A DNA stretch of 64,000 bases, taken from positions 21,622,074-21,686,073 of the forward strand of contig CM060849.1 of NCBI GenBank assembly GCA_030737835.1, read 5' to 3'. The position numbers were made by a program, and so were the translations under genes. This stretch comes from Acorus gramineus (Eukaryota > Streptophyta > Magnoliopsida > Acorales > Acoraceae). Numbering within the stretch: the stretch's first letter is position 1; each line of letters begins with the position of its first letter. Shown here piece by piece: positions 25,101 through 35,758 of the stretch. The notes below the pieces were generated by a model. That model saw nothing but the letters and a program-made list of their open reading frames with translations, had not been told where the DNA came from and made no database searches.

Positions 25101-28100
25101 GACAAGTTATTGATAACAATGGAAGTTAGTTGATAAAAATTTACCTGCAAGATTTAAGAATGGAAACTTGAGAAGGTATAGGAAAGTAATTTTACATGAG
25201 AGATGTACATTGACGCCAAAAATACCTGGAGGACAATGAACCAGGTAGTTCGACAAAACTGCATACCTGGTCAATGAAAGACCTAAAGAACGCAATGAAT
25301 CTGCAAAGCTAGCCACTCCTGTTGAAGAAGTAACACAACTGCGAAATCTTTCAAATAAACCACGCATTTTCACAGAAGAGCTACGTAGAGCACTGTATTC
25401 TGACGCCCTCCGATCAGCAGCACAGAGATTTGTGTGGGCCTCTTCTCTTGCTTCGTGCAGGCAATTCTCCAAATGCGCGCAATTCATCTGAATAATGATA
25501 TCATTGTAAGACAAAAAGAAAGAAAAGGCCTAATTATGATATATTGGGCTCCTTTAGATTTAAAAACATAGTATGCAATATGAAAAGCTGATTGCAGAGG
25601 TAGTTTATTTGTCAAGTGCTCAGTGATATAAATCAGGTAACGGAGTCAGGAACAAAACAACAACATCAGTTGCATGCATGGCGCCGTTTTTACATGGAAA
25701 CCCCTTTGATGTGAAAGGGGGACAAACATGGGACAAAAGAAAACTGTAATGAAAAAGAAAAGGTTTCATCCAAGATCTTATTTTGAAAAACATAGCAGAC
25801 AAAACCAAGGTTATTAAAATGCATGAAACAAGAGAGTCCTTTGCGCCTTAGGCGCAAGGCACTAAGTGAGGCATACGTTTAATTGATATAGACAACAAAT
25901 CTTTAATATCACAATTTAAAATAACAAAGAAGAGCAGTATTCTAATCATAACCAATAACCATAAACCTTTAAAAAAGTAGTTCTACTAGAATATTCACAA
26001 GGTGAGCTCAAACCAATAAAACAACTACAAAGCTATCATATTTGCAAGCCTATAAAAAAAACTTTAATTTAAGCCAATACTATAATTACAAATTTCACTC
26101 TCATAATAAATATAACTACAAGTAAGCATAACAAAAAAAATCTAAATAATAAGACTATTGTAAATTACTAAGTTCAAATATTTCCCAAGTCCAATTAACA
26201 AGAAATATAAGAAACTTTGAGCCGTTTTTTATTTTATTTTCGGGGGCAAAGAAACAATCAAAAGCCTAGAAGAACTAAGAGATCAGGTTTAGCAAGTGAA
26301 AAGATAATGTCCCCTATTTCAAACCTGAGCGGCCCATGTTGCACGTAATAGTTAATATAGGTATCCCATGCAACAAAGAGGGATAATCCTTAAATAAAGC
26401 AAAAATGTCCCCCATCTTTATTTAATTTTATGGTTTTTTTTCCTTGGAGGTAAGGCACTAAGTCTGCCGTCTTGTTTCAAGAATTTGAAGCTACAGGGGT
26501 TCATTTGGGGTCGTAGATATCTCTTCTATTAACTCAGGCAGGACTGTTTTTTTCTTTTTCCTTTTTTCTTTTAGTTAATTTATATCGTGACTTTGTACTA
26601 TGATATCTTATAAAATCGTGATTCGTGGCAAATCATCTACATATTTTCAAACAAAAAAAAAAAAAAGATTTCATCGGTACAAAAATATCAGAAATGTTAT
26701 TCAGCTGCAATTTTGTACTAAAGTGTTTTTCTCTTTCTCCTTTCTTGCGAGCATGAGGAACATGCTTCCCCATTATCTAATTCATAAGGAAAAACTACGA
26801 ACATAATCGATAACAATGAAACTCCATTACTCCATAGGAGGATATTGAAAACTAACAAATTCTATGCAGCTTTCCACATTTGTAGAACTTTAAAAAATTT
26901 AGAGACATCATTGAACATCAACAGTTATGGAAATTGCTGATAGAATGCTATGTACATATGGTAATCCGCTACAAACAGATCTCCGTCCATGCCAATTTTC
27001 TGATGATGTTTAGTTGAAAAAACGGTAAATATACTATAAACCAGATCAACTTTTCAACTGGGTTCTTGTAGCTACATATAAACTTCATGAAGTATAATAA
27101 CAGCCTCATCAACAATCAAACAAAGTATAGAAATAGAATTAATGAAAACTTTAACTATATGCCAACAGAATATTTCTGGCGCCTCCCAAATAGATACGTG
27201 GAAAATTCTGACAATATTTTCAGAGGTGATGTATATAAGTATAGAAAGACTAAATAAAAAAGATAGAAAAGAAGAAAGAAATACTTGGGATTCGTCGAGG
27301 AGCTTCCGACTGATCTCCAATTCTCTCCCAAGGGAAGAGATCTCCTCCATGGCAGCCACCAACCTTGATTCACTTTCACTGTACTGCCTAGACTTCTCAG
27401 CCAGTGCATTTTGCAGGTCCAATATGATGTCTTCCATAGTTTTTGAGGCCGAACAGGGATCAGGAGAAGTTTCAAAATGCTGCATGTTTTGAGGATCCGA
27501 TGAGTTCTCCACATCAAGGATTTTCGTTGAAATCAGGCCTAACTGCATTGAGATTTTCTCTTCACCATCTTTTTCAGAAACTTGTTGCTCATCTCGGTGT
27601 GTCTCTATCATCGATGCATCCATTAAATTGTGTGCAGAATCAACACGTGGCAAATTCAAACCCCCAGAGAGATCTGTCATGTTTTCATCAAAATTTTCTT
27701 GAGTTTTTCTGCGCTCCTCTAATTTCAGATCAACCGACGCCAATGTAAAAGAGGCTGCATCCATGGATTCCATTGATGCATGGGGCATTTGCACTTCTCC
27801 ATCCCCAGATATTTCTGATTTGCACTCATCAGTCTTCAAAGCTAAAACCGAGGATTCAGAGGTATTCTTACCAACAGAGATCTTCTGCCCATGCGCGTAC
27901 TGATCTGCCAGTCTCTGCTCGAGTTCTTGGATGCGTTTTTTATAAGACAAACACTGCAACTGATTCGTTTTAAACAACGACTGAAGATGTTTCCCATACT
28001 CATCCTTCAAATTCAAAGCCTCAGCTGTCTTCTCAGCTATATTTTTAAGCACGTTATCAACTTTGCTGTCATCTAATGAATCAGATTCAATATCCGGTCT

Positions 28101-30424
28101 CAAAGAACACATCATTACAATAGCAGATGCAAGCTCGGCTTTTAACCATGCATTCTCGACTTCCAACTTGCTGGTCCCAGCGATTTCTACTGACTCAACC
28201 TCAAGAAGCACTTCAGACCCACTATTTTCAGGTGCATCTTGACTACTTTCTTCGACTTCTGTCAAATTACAGCTACCACTTGACATGGACAGCGGACTTT
28301 TAGGCATCGTGTGTTTCTCACCTTTATGAGGCAGGCCTGCCAGATAATCAGGAGAATAACGGTCCACATCCACAATATCAATTTCTAACAAATTAGTATC
28401 AAAAGGAACTATATTAACATCACACTGATTGGGTAAATCAAATAATCCCATCGATGCCAATACATCACGAGGTATGTAAGCACTCTGTGATTTTAGAAAC
28501 TCTTCCCGCCTTTGAACCTCAGCTTCCCGCTTGGCCGCAAGCTTCTCAGCCAACTGTCCAGCCAAACCCATGTAGAGTTTCATAGAAGCCTTCCTTCTCA
28601 CAACTTCAGCGAGACAAGCCTTATAAGCCGGGCCGACCCCTCTAACAAGATTCAGATCAGTAAAGATATCATCCTGATGTCCCATGGCCTCCTTAAATGC
28701 AGGAAACTGAAGACGAATATCTTTAACGAAGGACTGGATGTATGCGACCTTTTGCATGTAACTATGCACAAAAATATTCATTTCATTCTTCTTAGCCTTG
28801 CAAATTTCCAGTAGTTTTAAAATTGAACGATCACAAGCCCGAATCCTGGGAAGGTGATTCTTGTCATGGACATCATACATCGGGCCAAGGGCTGAAACAG
28901 CGTCGTGAGGGCGCAGAGAAGGAGATAATGGGCTGCTTACACAATCATCCACAAGTTTCTTCACAGTGCCAACATCTTTGCTGCACGTAACAAACATATG
29001 GCTAGATTTCAGTGTGAATGTTGCAAATTGACCATCGCAGTTATTTCTAAAATTTTGAAATAATGAGAAATGTATTGTCAATATTATATGAAGCACCCAA
29101 ACAGAAGGAAAAGAACTATAAATGCAGTAAATAAACAGTTAGAGAATTGGATATTTATGTCATTTCTGCATCCCATTTATGTGACAAGCAGAGCATGTAA
29201 ATATATTATCTCATTTATGAAATGATTCACTATTGCTAGTCAATCCACACTGTGTTCTCTTCCTAAACAAAAAGCCAAATGAAGCATTTTGACAATAACA
29301 TTTATAAGAGGTTCTTACAATGTAACTCATCAAATACACACATTTTAATTTCTTACACTAATTGACAAAATGTTAGTACAAACACATGAACTGCAATTTA
29401 TACTTCCATTTTTTCCTCACTCAGTACAAAAACAAAACACGAAAACACAAGAGCAAAAAACTAACCTCAAGGACTGCATGATGCTCTTCTGCTCGTTAAT
29501 GTACCTAACGTGCTCCTTCACCGAAGCTTCCAATTCCCGAACCCCCACCAACACCTTATTCGAAAACAAGTCATCCACTCTCCGCTTCAACTCCCCAAAC
29601 ATCGCCTTCAGCTGCGACACCTTCACCTCAAATTGGCGATGCGATGTAGAACAATTCTCCGCCCACTTCCGGAGGCTTTCCTCCTTCACGAAATCCAACA
29701 AGCACTTCCTCGTACCCGTCTGCAGCGACGGGTGGAGCCTACACAACCTCAGCCGCTCCAAGTCCCGTTGAAAGCTCGTGAGCAAGTCCGAGTGGTGCCT
29801 GTGCTGCTGCAAGTAGCACTTCATGAAATCCGAGTACATGTTGTGTATGATCCGATAGAAGTGTTCCATGCTCCCCCGCGCGGTCTCCAACGCCCTCTCC
29901 TGCACCCTCAGCTCCCTCAACAGCCTCTCGCACGCCTGGAACTTGATCTGGGTGTGTACGTAGACCGCGTGCCCCTGCTGGAAGTGGTACCGGAACTCGC
30001 GCTCGTAGGAAGGCAGCGCCTTGAGAGCCGGGTCGGACGTGTTGTCGAGCGGGTGCGTGTTCCGAGACGAAGCGGGCGGCGGGGGAGGTTCGGATAGGGC
30101 GGGGATATCAACCCGCTCGGGCGGCGGGGGTGGCGAGTCCATGACGAGGCGTGCGCGGTTGTAGAGGAAGACGTCGCGGCCGTCTAAAGAGGGGAGCTTG
30201 TAGAACGAGAGGGGGCGCTGCGGCTCGAGCTTCGTGTCGAGGCAGAGGAGGAGCTGGTCGGCGATGGGGATCTCGGCCGCCGATTCGATGGACCGCTGGA
30301 CCGCCTCGACCGGGGTGGACCCATCGCAGTCGAATTCGAGGCTCCGGCCGTTCTCGGCGATGTAGACCACAAGCTTCTTCGCCGATGGGGAGGCGAAGTC
30401 GTCGTCGGTCACGACTGAACTCAT
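22173..30424 (-). CDS. ATG11: Autophagy-related protein 11 (ATG11), 5 exons, complete
   Basis: Scaffold of the ATG1/ATG13 kinase complex that promotes vesicle delivery in bulk and selective autophagy. Exons in coding order: 29466-30424, 27285-29046, 25267-25487, 23245-23458, 22173-22583; total 3,567 bp, 1,188 residues (Arabidopsis about 1,150, from memory). The N terminus (KKLVVYIAENGRSLEFDCDG) is the ubiquitin-like fold seen at the start of plant ATG11. Two proline runs lie near residues 100-120, followed by helical ATG17-like sequence through exon 2 with coiled coil (IQELEQRLADQ, ISSLGRELEISRKLLDES). Exons 4-5 form the conserved ATG11 C-terminal domain, ending near GLPVGCEYFIITVAMLPD. Exon 1 is GC-rich compared with the rest. 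Start ATG at 30424 follows an in-frame stop-containing leader. Identification is secure on family signatures across the full length. Confidence 0.96.
23459..25266 (-). other. ATG11 intron 3
   Basis: No exon signal. 24240-24480 shares a motif series (GGGTGTG, GTGCACAATC, GATGGAAAAT, CACTTTTCC) with a candidate MITE at 60660-61047 in an RRC1 intron, so the two introns probably carry members of one repeat family. A 13-A run is at 24794. Confidence 0.5.
25488..27284 (-). other. ATG11 intron 2
   Basis: AT-rich intron without coding signal. Around 25835-25880 the phrase CCTTTGCGCCTTAGGCGCAAGGC forms a short GC-rich palindrome (GCGCCTTAGGCGC), unusual against the background. No complete element could be bounded. 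Confidence 0.5.
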
Positions 30425-32140
30425 CTTCGACTAGATTTCGGAGAACCCCGAACAGATTTCGATGCGTTGAAGGGGGAACCTGGGCATATACGGAAAACCC
30501 AAAAGGGGGGGGGTCGGCAAAAACCCTAGTTTTCGACGAACCCACAGAGGAAAATCACGAGTTTCGGTGGACCCAAGTCGGGATTTACAGCGAAAACAAT
30601 GAAATATGGGATTTTGGGAATTTTTTTGAATGATCGGAGAAGGATTTCAGCAACCAAATAAGAAAACCCAGATGGGGAAAAAAATCGTTAGAGAAAGCAA
30701 GAGATCAAAGAAACGTAAGGAAAACCTAGAAAAACAAGAGAATCGACCGCTTGTGCTATTAAAAAAGAGAAGAACTTTGAAGAAGCAATCGATGAAGGTG
30801 TGAAAACCCTTTATGTGAAGAAACCCAAATCGGTAGTTCAGAAGGCAAAACAAATGTTTTTTTTTTTATTATTATTTTTTAAAATTGTGTATCGATTGAT
30901 TTAATATTCGTTTGTCAAGATTTTTTTTTTAATGGATGAGAGAGAAACTTCCGGGACAAACAAGAAATTCAGAGAGAGAAAGAGAAGAGCTTCTCCTCTT
31001 CTTCTACCTATCTGAGAAGAAGAAGTCCCCCAAAGTGATAGGAGAAGAGATTAAATTTTATAAAAAAAAAAAAAAAAAAACAATTATGAGTGATGATATA
31101 ATATGTGTATTGTCACATTTTATTCAGTGGTCCCGTTATGAATTTTTATGCAATGTATAATATAAATAGAATTACAACCAATTTTACAGCATCTGATGAA
31201 ATCATATTTTGATTCAATTTTTTTATGTACCATCCAATGTGACTTTTTTTCACTGTTGGAATAAGTCTATATTTAACTGTCTCTATAACAGTAGATAACA
31301 CAAAATGCGAGAAATAGGTTTTTAGATTCCTTATTCTACCTTACATTCTGAAACGCCTTCTTTATACGCAATTTATAGTATATAGTAATGTTAAAGTAAT
31401 GCCGTATATGATTTATTAATTGAAACATGTAAATTTTTTAATTGAGGTCCTATGTATATATATATATAATTAACAGGAGTATATGTTTTACAAAACCGCC
31501 CCCCACCCCCTCCCCTCGGTTTTATTGTTGAAAATTAATGGAGAATAGAGGTGAATATTGGAGAATAACCCTGCTCGTTGTTTGTTTTTTCTATGAATAA
31601 ATTCTGATAGTTATGTTTGGATAAGTTAAAATAAGACATGATAACTATTCTAAGAAAATGCTGAAATTATTTATCATGGTTTATCTATACTAATGAATAA
31701 AAATATCACTCTGTCATGTTAAAAAATTTATTTCACATAATAGTCTCACATACACACGTACCAATCTCTCACATTTATTCAAGGGTATGATTGTTATTTA
31801 AAAAGTCATAAGCTGTTATCTATCCCTTACTCACCACTTATCAACACTTTAACATCCTTTTATTCATCACTTATCATTACTTTATCCAAGGTAAATCAAA
31901 CATAAAAATGTTACGTTTATATTTTTCAATGAAAATAACAGAAAAGACAATCAAACAAAATTTTGTTTATTCAGCATGAATTGTTATCTATCCTGGTATA
32001 GCTATCAGAGATTAATATATAAGCCTATGTCATACCCTATACATGACCTTCAAGATATCCTTTTTGTTTTATTTGAGTTGAAATACGTAAAAAGAAAAAT
32101 TAAATTTAAATATTTTTTTCAACCTTCTATTTTTTTAGAT
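30425..32140. other. ATG11 upstream region and start of the gene-free interval
   Basis: 30425-30900 should hold the ATG11 leader and core promoter; it is purine-rich on the plus strand with many GAGA and AAAACCC blocks. 31060-31080 is an A run. 31590-31960 has ends that look loosely inverted (TTATGTTTGGATAAG and CTTTATCCAAGGTAAATC), perhaps a decayed MITE. No genes. Confidence 0.5.
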
Positions 32141-33480
32141 CAATAATAATTTCTAGGCCCCAATTTTTCAGGCCCCATCAGAGGCCCCATGATGTGGCAA
32201 GTGTACATTGTCTATTATACCATTTACTTGATAACTACCTTAACATGTATCCCTATGATTGTGAAGTATCATTTAATTCTGAAAATTCTGTATTTATTCA
32301 CCATTAATGGATTCTTAAAATCTTGCAACAATATTTGAGAGGGACCGGAGAAACCATTGATGTTGAAATAATTGAAAATCTGTCTTGTATGCGAAATGAG
32401 GAGGTTTTGCATTACGGAATTGATTTTGTTTATGAAGAATACATGGGAGCAAATCGGAAATTCTATTTTTGAGGAGAAGGCACGAAATCATTTTTTTTTT
32501 TTCGATTTGGATCTCACATCAATGTCTCTCGGATCAGGTTTGACATTATTAGATTCGTAAAAAAATTGTGTTTTGCTTTTTGTTTTAAATATTTAAACAC
32601 AATTTTTTTTCATGTATTGAATGTCATTTATCACATTTTGATTTGTTTTTGTTTCAATATCTAAATGTAACACTCGATACCGTTACATTTTATATATGAG
32701 TAGTTTGTTTGATGTTACTGCTACATTGTTGACAATGTAATTTTTCAAATCTGTATTATTTTTGTTACATTCGTAAATGTAACAGTCAACCGCATGCATG
32801 TATTGATTTATATTTGTTACATTTATGAATGTAACATTCATTTGTGTATTGCATTTGTTTCAATGTAAATAGTAATTTATATTTGTTACATTTATTACTG
32901 TAACAGTCAAATACATATGTTTGTTAAATGTATCACACAATAAAAAAAGTGTTTGACATTTTCTATAAAATGTAACTGACTATTGAAAATATAATATGTT
33001 TCTAAATTGTTTAAACATTGCATGGAATGTAAAATATTTAGGTAGGAAAATGAAATTGTTTGTTATATTTATGTAAATGTAACAAATCGTTGTGAGAGAT
33101 GTAAATATTTAATAAAGGTATTTGATGTAACTAATTCATATAGTAACCATATGTGTTTTTTATTTAAATTTGAATACAATAAATATCCAACTTTTTTAGT
33201 GTAATTTAGGTTCAATTGTAATTTAGGTAAGGATTTTAAAATTCAAAATTTGAAATGGTTAAATGGATTTCAAGATTCACATGGAAAGGTAATAACCGAA
33301 TAGAGAAAATGGGGGGATTTGGGTTAATGAGAGAGATTTTTAATGAAGGACATATTTGTATTTTGCCATTTTACCATTTTTTAAAAGTCAACAAGTCAAC
33401 TAATAACAATCAATAAGGTGATGACACCTCATGGGGCTTGTTAGTGGGGCTTATATTTTAGGGCCTGGGTATCACCACTC
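32141..33480. mobile_element. Non-autonomous Mutator-like element (1.34 kb) with TTTTTAGAT duplications
   Basis: The direct repeat TTTTTAGAT flanks the element (32132-32140 and 33481-33489), a 9-bp duplication typical of Mutator-like elements. The inverted ends both run ...AGGCCC..., then CCCCA and CCCCATGA.GTG.CA blocks over about 50 bp. Most end mismatches are G/A or C/T, which suggests decay by deamination. No reading frame of note. The interior (32640-32910) carries several TGTTACATT...AATGTAACA hairpin motifs. Confidence 0.7.
32670..32910. repeat. Cluster of GTTACA/TGTAAC hairpin repeats
   Basis: Inverted pairs such as TGTTACATTCGTAAATGTAACA recur near 32763, 32813 and 32880, with partial copies at 32665-32690 and 32730, spaced roughly 50-68 bp. 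Each can fold into a short hairpin. They sit inside the 1.34-kb Mutator-like element and may be transposase-binding or recombination-generated repeats. Confidence 0.6.
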
Positions 33481-33607
33481 TTTTTAGATACATGAACATT
33501 ATTATGTCAACTTTGTGCATTGTTATGCATCTATATTCTATATACACTTCAAAAATTGTACATAGTTTTCCATTGCTTACACATTATTACTCGTAACATG
33601 CATATAA

Positions 33608-34712
33608 GGTCCCGTTGGTTCGTGTCATTTTTTTAATGGAATTATTTTACCAGGAATTAGTTTACCAGAAATCATGATTCAATGATAAGGAATTTGATTT
33701 AAATGTCTAAAATACTCTTACTATTATATATACTTACAAAATTTATTTCTTTACCCATATCACAATAATAAAAAAATGAGTAATTTTTTTATAAATATTT
33801 TTATAAATATTTAATGAATGCAAATAAATAAAATAACTGATTATATAATTAAACATATAATAATAATAATAATATTCCTAAATTAGTTGAATATTATACA
33901 TATTATAATAATATCTAAACCCATCACATATAAAAATAAAACTGAATTTAATAATATAAAACCCATCACATATGAAAATAAAACTGAATCCCTTATTCTC
34001 TTTTATCTATGGCTTTATTCCCATTTCAAATATATGTTGTTTGACAAAGAAGGAGGTACAGATGCTCACAGAAAGAAGTACAGATGCTCACGATCAACAA
34101 CCATCAACGATGAGACATCGTCAACATATAAAATCATATTGGAATGTAGAGATTGTACAAATTAGTACATTGAAGAGTGAAATTTTGAAAGAAAAAAAAA
34201 GAAGAGCACATTAGTTGTGATTACCATTTCAAAAAAACAACTTTTCACCAAAGACACTGAACGCCTTGAGATGCGTCATCTGTCAAGATGTTGTCTCGCA
34301 GAGTTAATATCTAATACACAGTTAAAATTTTTCATATCATATATAAAAATTATAACATAATTTTTTAATTAAAAAATCAAAATGACTATATAAACCCATT
34401 ATATGGGTTGGTAAAAAAAATAAAAAAGAGGAGGTTATTTATTTTAGAATGGATGTATATAATAATTTCATTAATTTATAAATGGTAGAATAATAATCTA
34501 ATTTAGGATTCTTGGTGGAATTTGAGATTACCATCATAAAAGATGGGAATATGATTCCACATTATTTTTTCACATGCATGGATTTTAATTCAAGTGGGCC
34601 CCACAATTACCATCAAGATTACCACCAACCAAATACTGGATTTTATATACTTTCCTGGTAACCTTACATGGGATCAATTTTCATCACAAAATGACACGAA
34701 TCAAATGAGGCC
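33608..34712. mobile_element. PIF/Harbinger (Tourist-like) element, 1.1 kb, TAA duplications
   Basis: The left end GGTCCCGTTGGTTCGTGTC and the reverse complement of the right end GGCCTCATTTGATTCGTGTC are near matches, continuing through CATTTT and TACCAGGAA blocks. TAA flanks both sides (33605-33607 and 34713-34715). GGNCC..GTTNGGTTCG ends with TAA targets are typical of Tourist/Harbinger. The interior is AT-rich and has no transposase. Confidence 0.7.
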
Positions 34713-34835
34713 TAAAAGTTAATTGAAAAGTAACATATAAAATCAAATTTTAACTATATGATTAGGGTATCTCTTGAGATTTGAATTTCTCCAAACTAAT
34801 AATTTTATAAATAATATCTATATAATCTCTTTCAG

Positions 34836-35086
34836 GCGATCGGGTTAGGTCTAACACGCGTTGAACAATTTGATGCTCCAATGCAATAGTGATCGTCCGA
34901 TTTTATCACTTTAAGATACAAAATTTAATTGAATCCTAAAAAAGAAATGTTAGAATTTAATTGATCTTGATTTTAATTTTAAAATATGACATACTATCTC
35001 AATCATAATAACTCAATAAGATCGAACGGTTACGATTGCATTGGAGCATCAAATTGTCCAACGCGTGTCAGACCTCACCCAGTCCC
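34836..35086. mobile_element. Foldback Mutator-like MITE (251 bp) with CTCTTTCAG duplications
   Basis: A 9-bp direct repeat CTCTTTCAG (34827-34835 and 35087-35095) flanks a largely palindromic element. Both arms contain ACACGCGTTG, AATTTGATGCTCC and AATGCAAT over about 70-80 bp, at roughly 80-90% identity. Only a short AT-rich loop separates them. Length and duplication fit a Mutator-derived MITE. Confidence 0.78.
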
Positions 35087-35758
35087 CTCTTTCAGATGTA
35101 AAAAAATATTAAAAAATCTCTCGTATTTGTTAACATCTCTCTCTCCCCTTTATTATCTCTGCATTGTTGTATTATTTGTTTTATTTTAGATTTCAACAAT
35201 TTTTCCATGTAGATAAATGGACATCAAAACTAACACAAAACATATTTAAAACATTCACATTTATAACCCAAACCATCCATATTAACTGTGCTATGAGAGA
35301 ATGTAGTGTTGCATGTATTGACAAAAAAAAAAAAAAAACAGCCCATCATAAGACATGTCTGCCCTTTCATTTCTTTTTCTCACCCACGCTTCAAAAAAGC
35401 TGCTACGGTGGGTAGAACCACATCATAATCATATATAATAAAGTTATGAATTACACATGAGAGACTACCAAAAACAAGCAATAAAAATGTGAAGACAAAC
35501 ATAGATATGAAGAAATTTATATATAGATAGATACATAATGTCTGTGATGTAAAACATGCAATTAGACTTTTAATAGCCCAAGTGGTTCACGTGTATGTCA
35601 TGACTCATAATGTCAAACATCGCATGGGGTCCACAAACGAGAGGGCTTTGGTGGCCACAGCCACGGTTGGGAACATCTTGACGTGGTTTCATTTGCTTCG
35701 CCTAACATTTAATTCAACCAATCAAAGCAATGCTTTAAAATAATACTAATAATAATAA

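Noticed and set aside
29510..30097. 195-residue plus-strand frame
   Set aside because: Antisense shadow of the GC-rich ATG11 first exon; composition is Arg/Leu/Pro-rich as expected from reverse reading.
31590..31960. Inverted-end transposon
   Set aside because: The end similarity is short and interrupted, with no target duplication found; not listed as an element.
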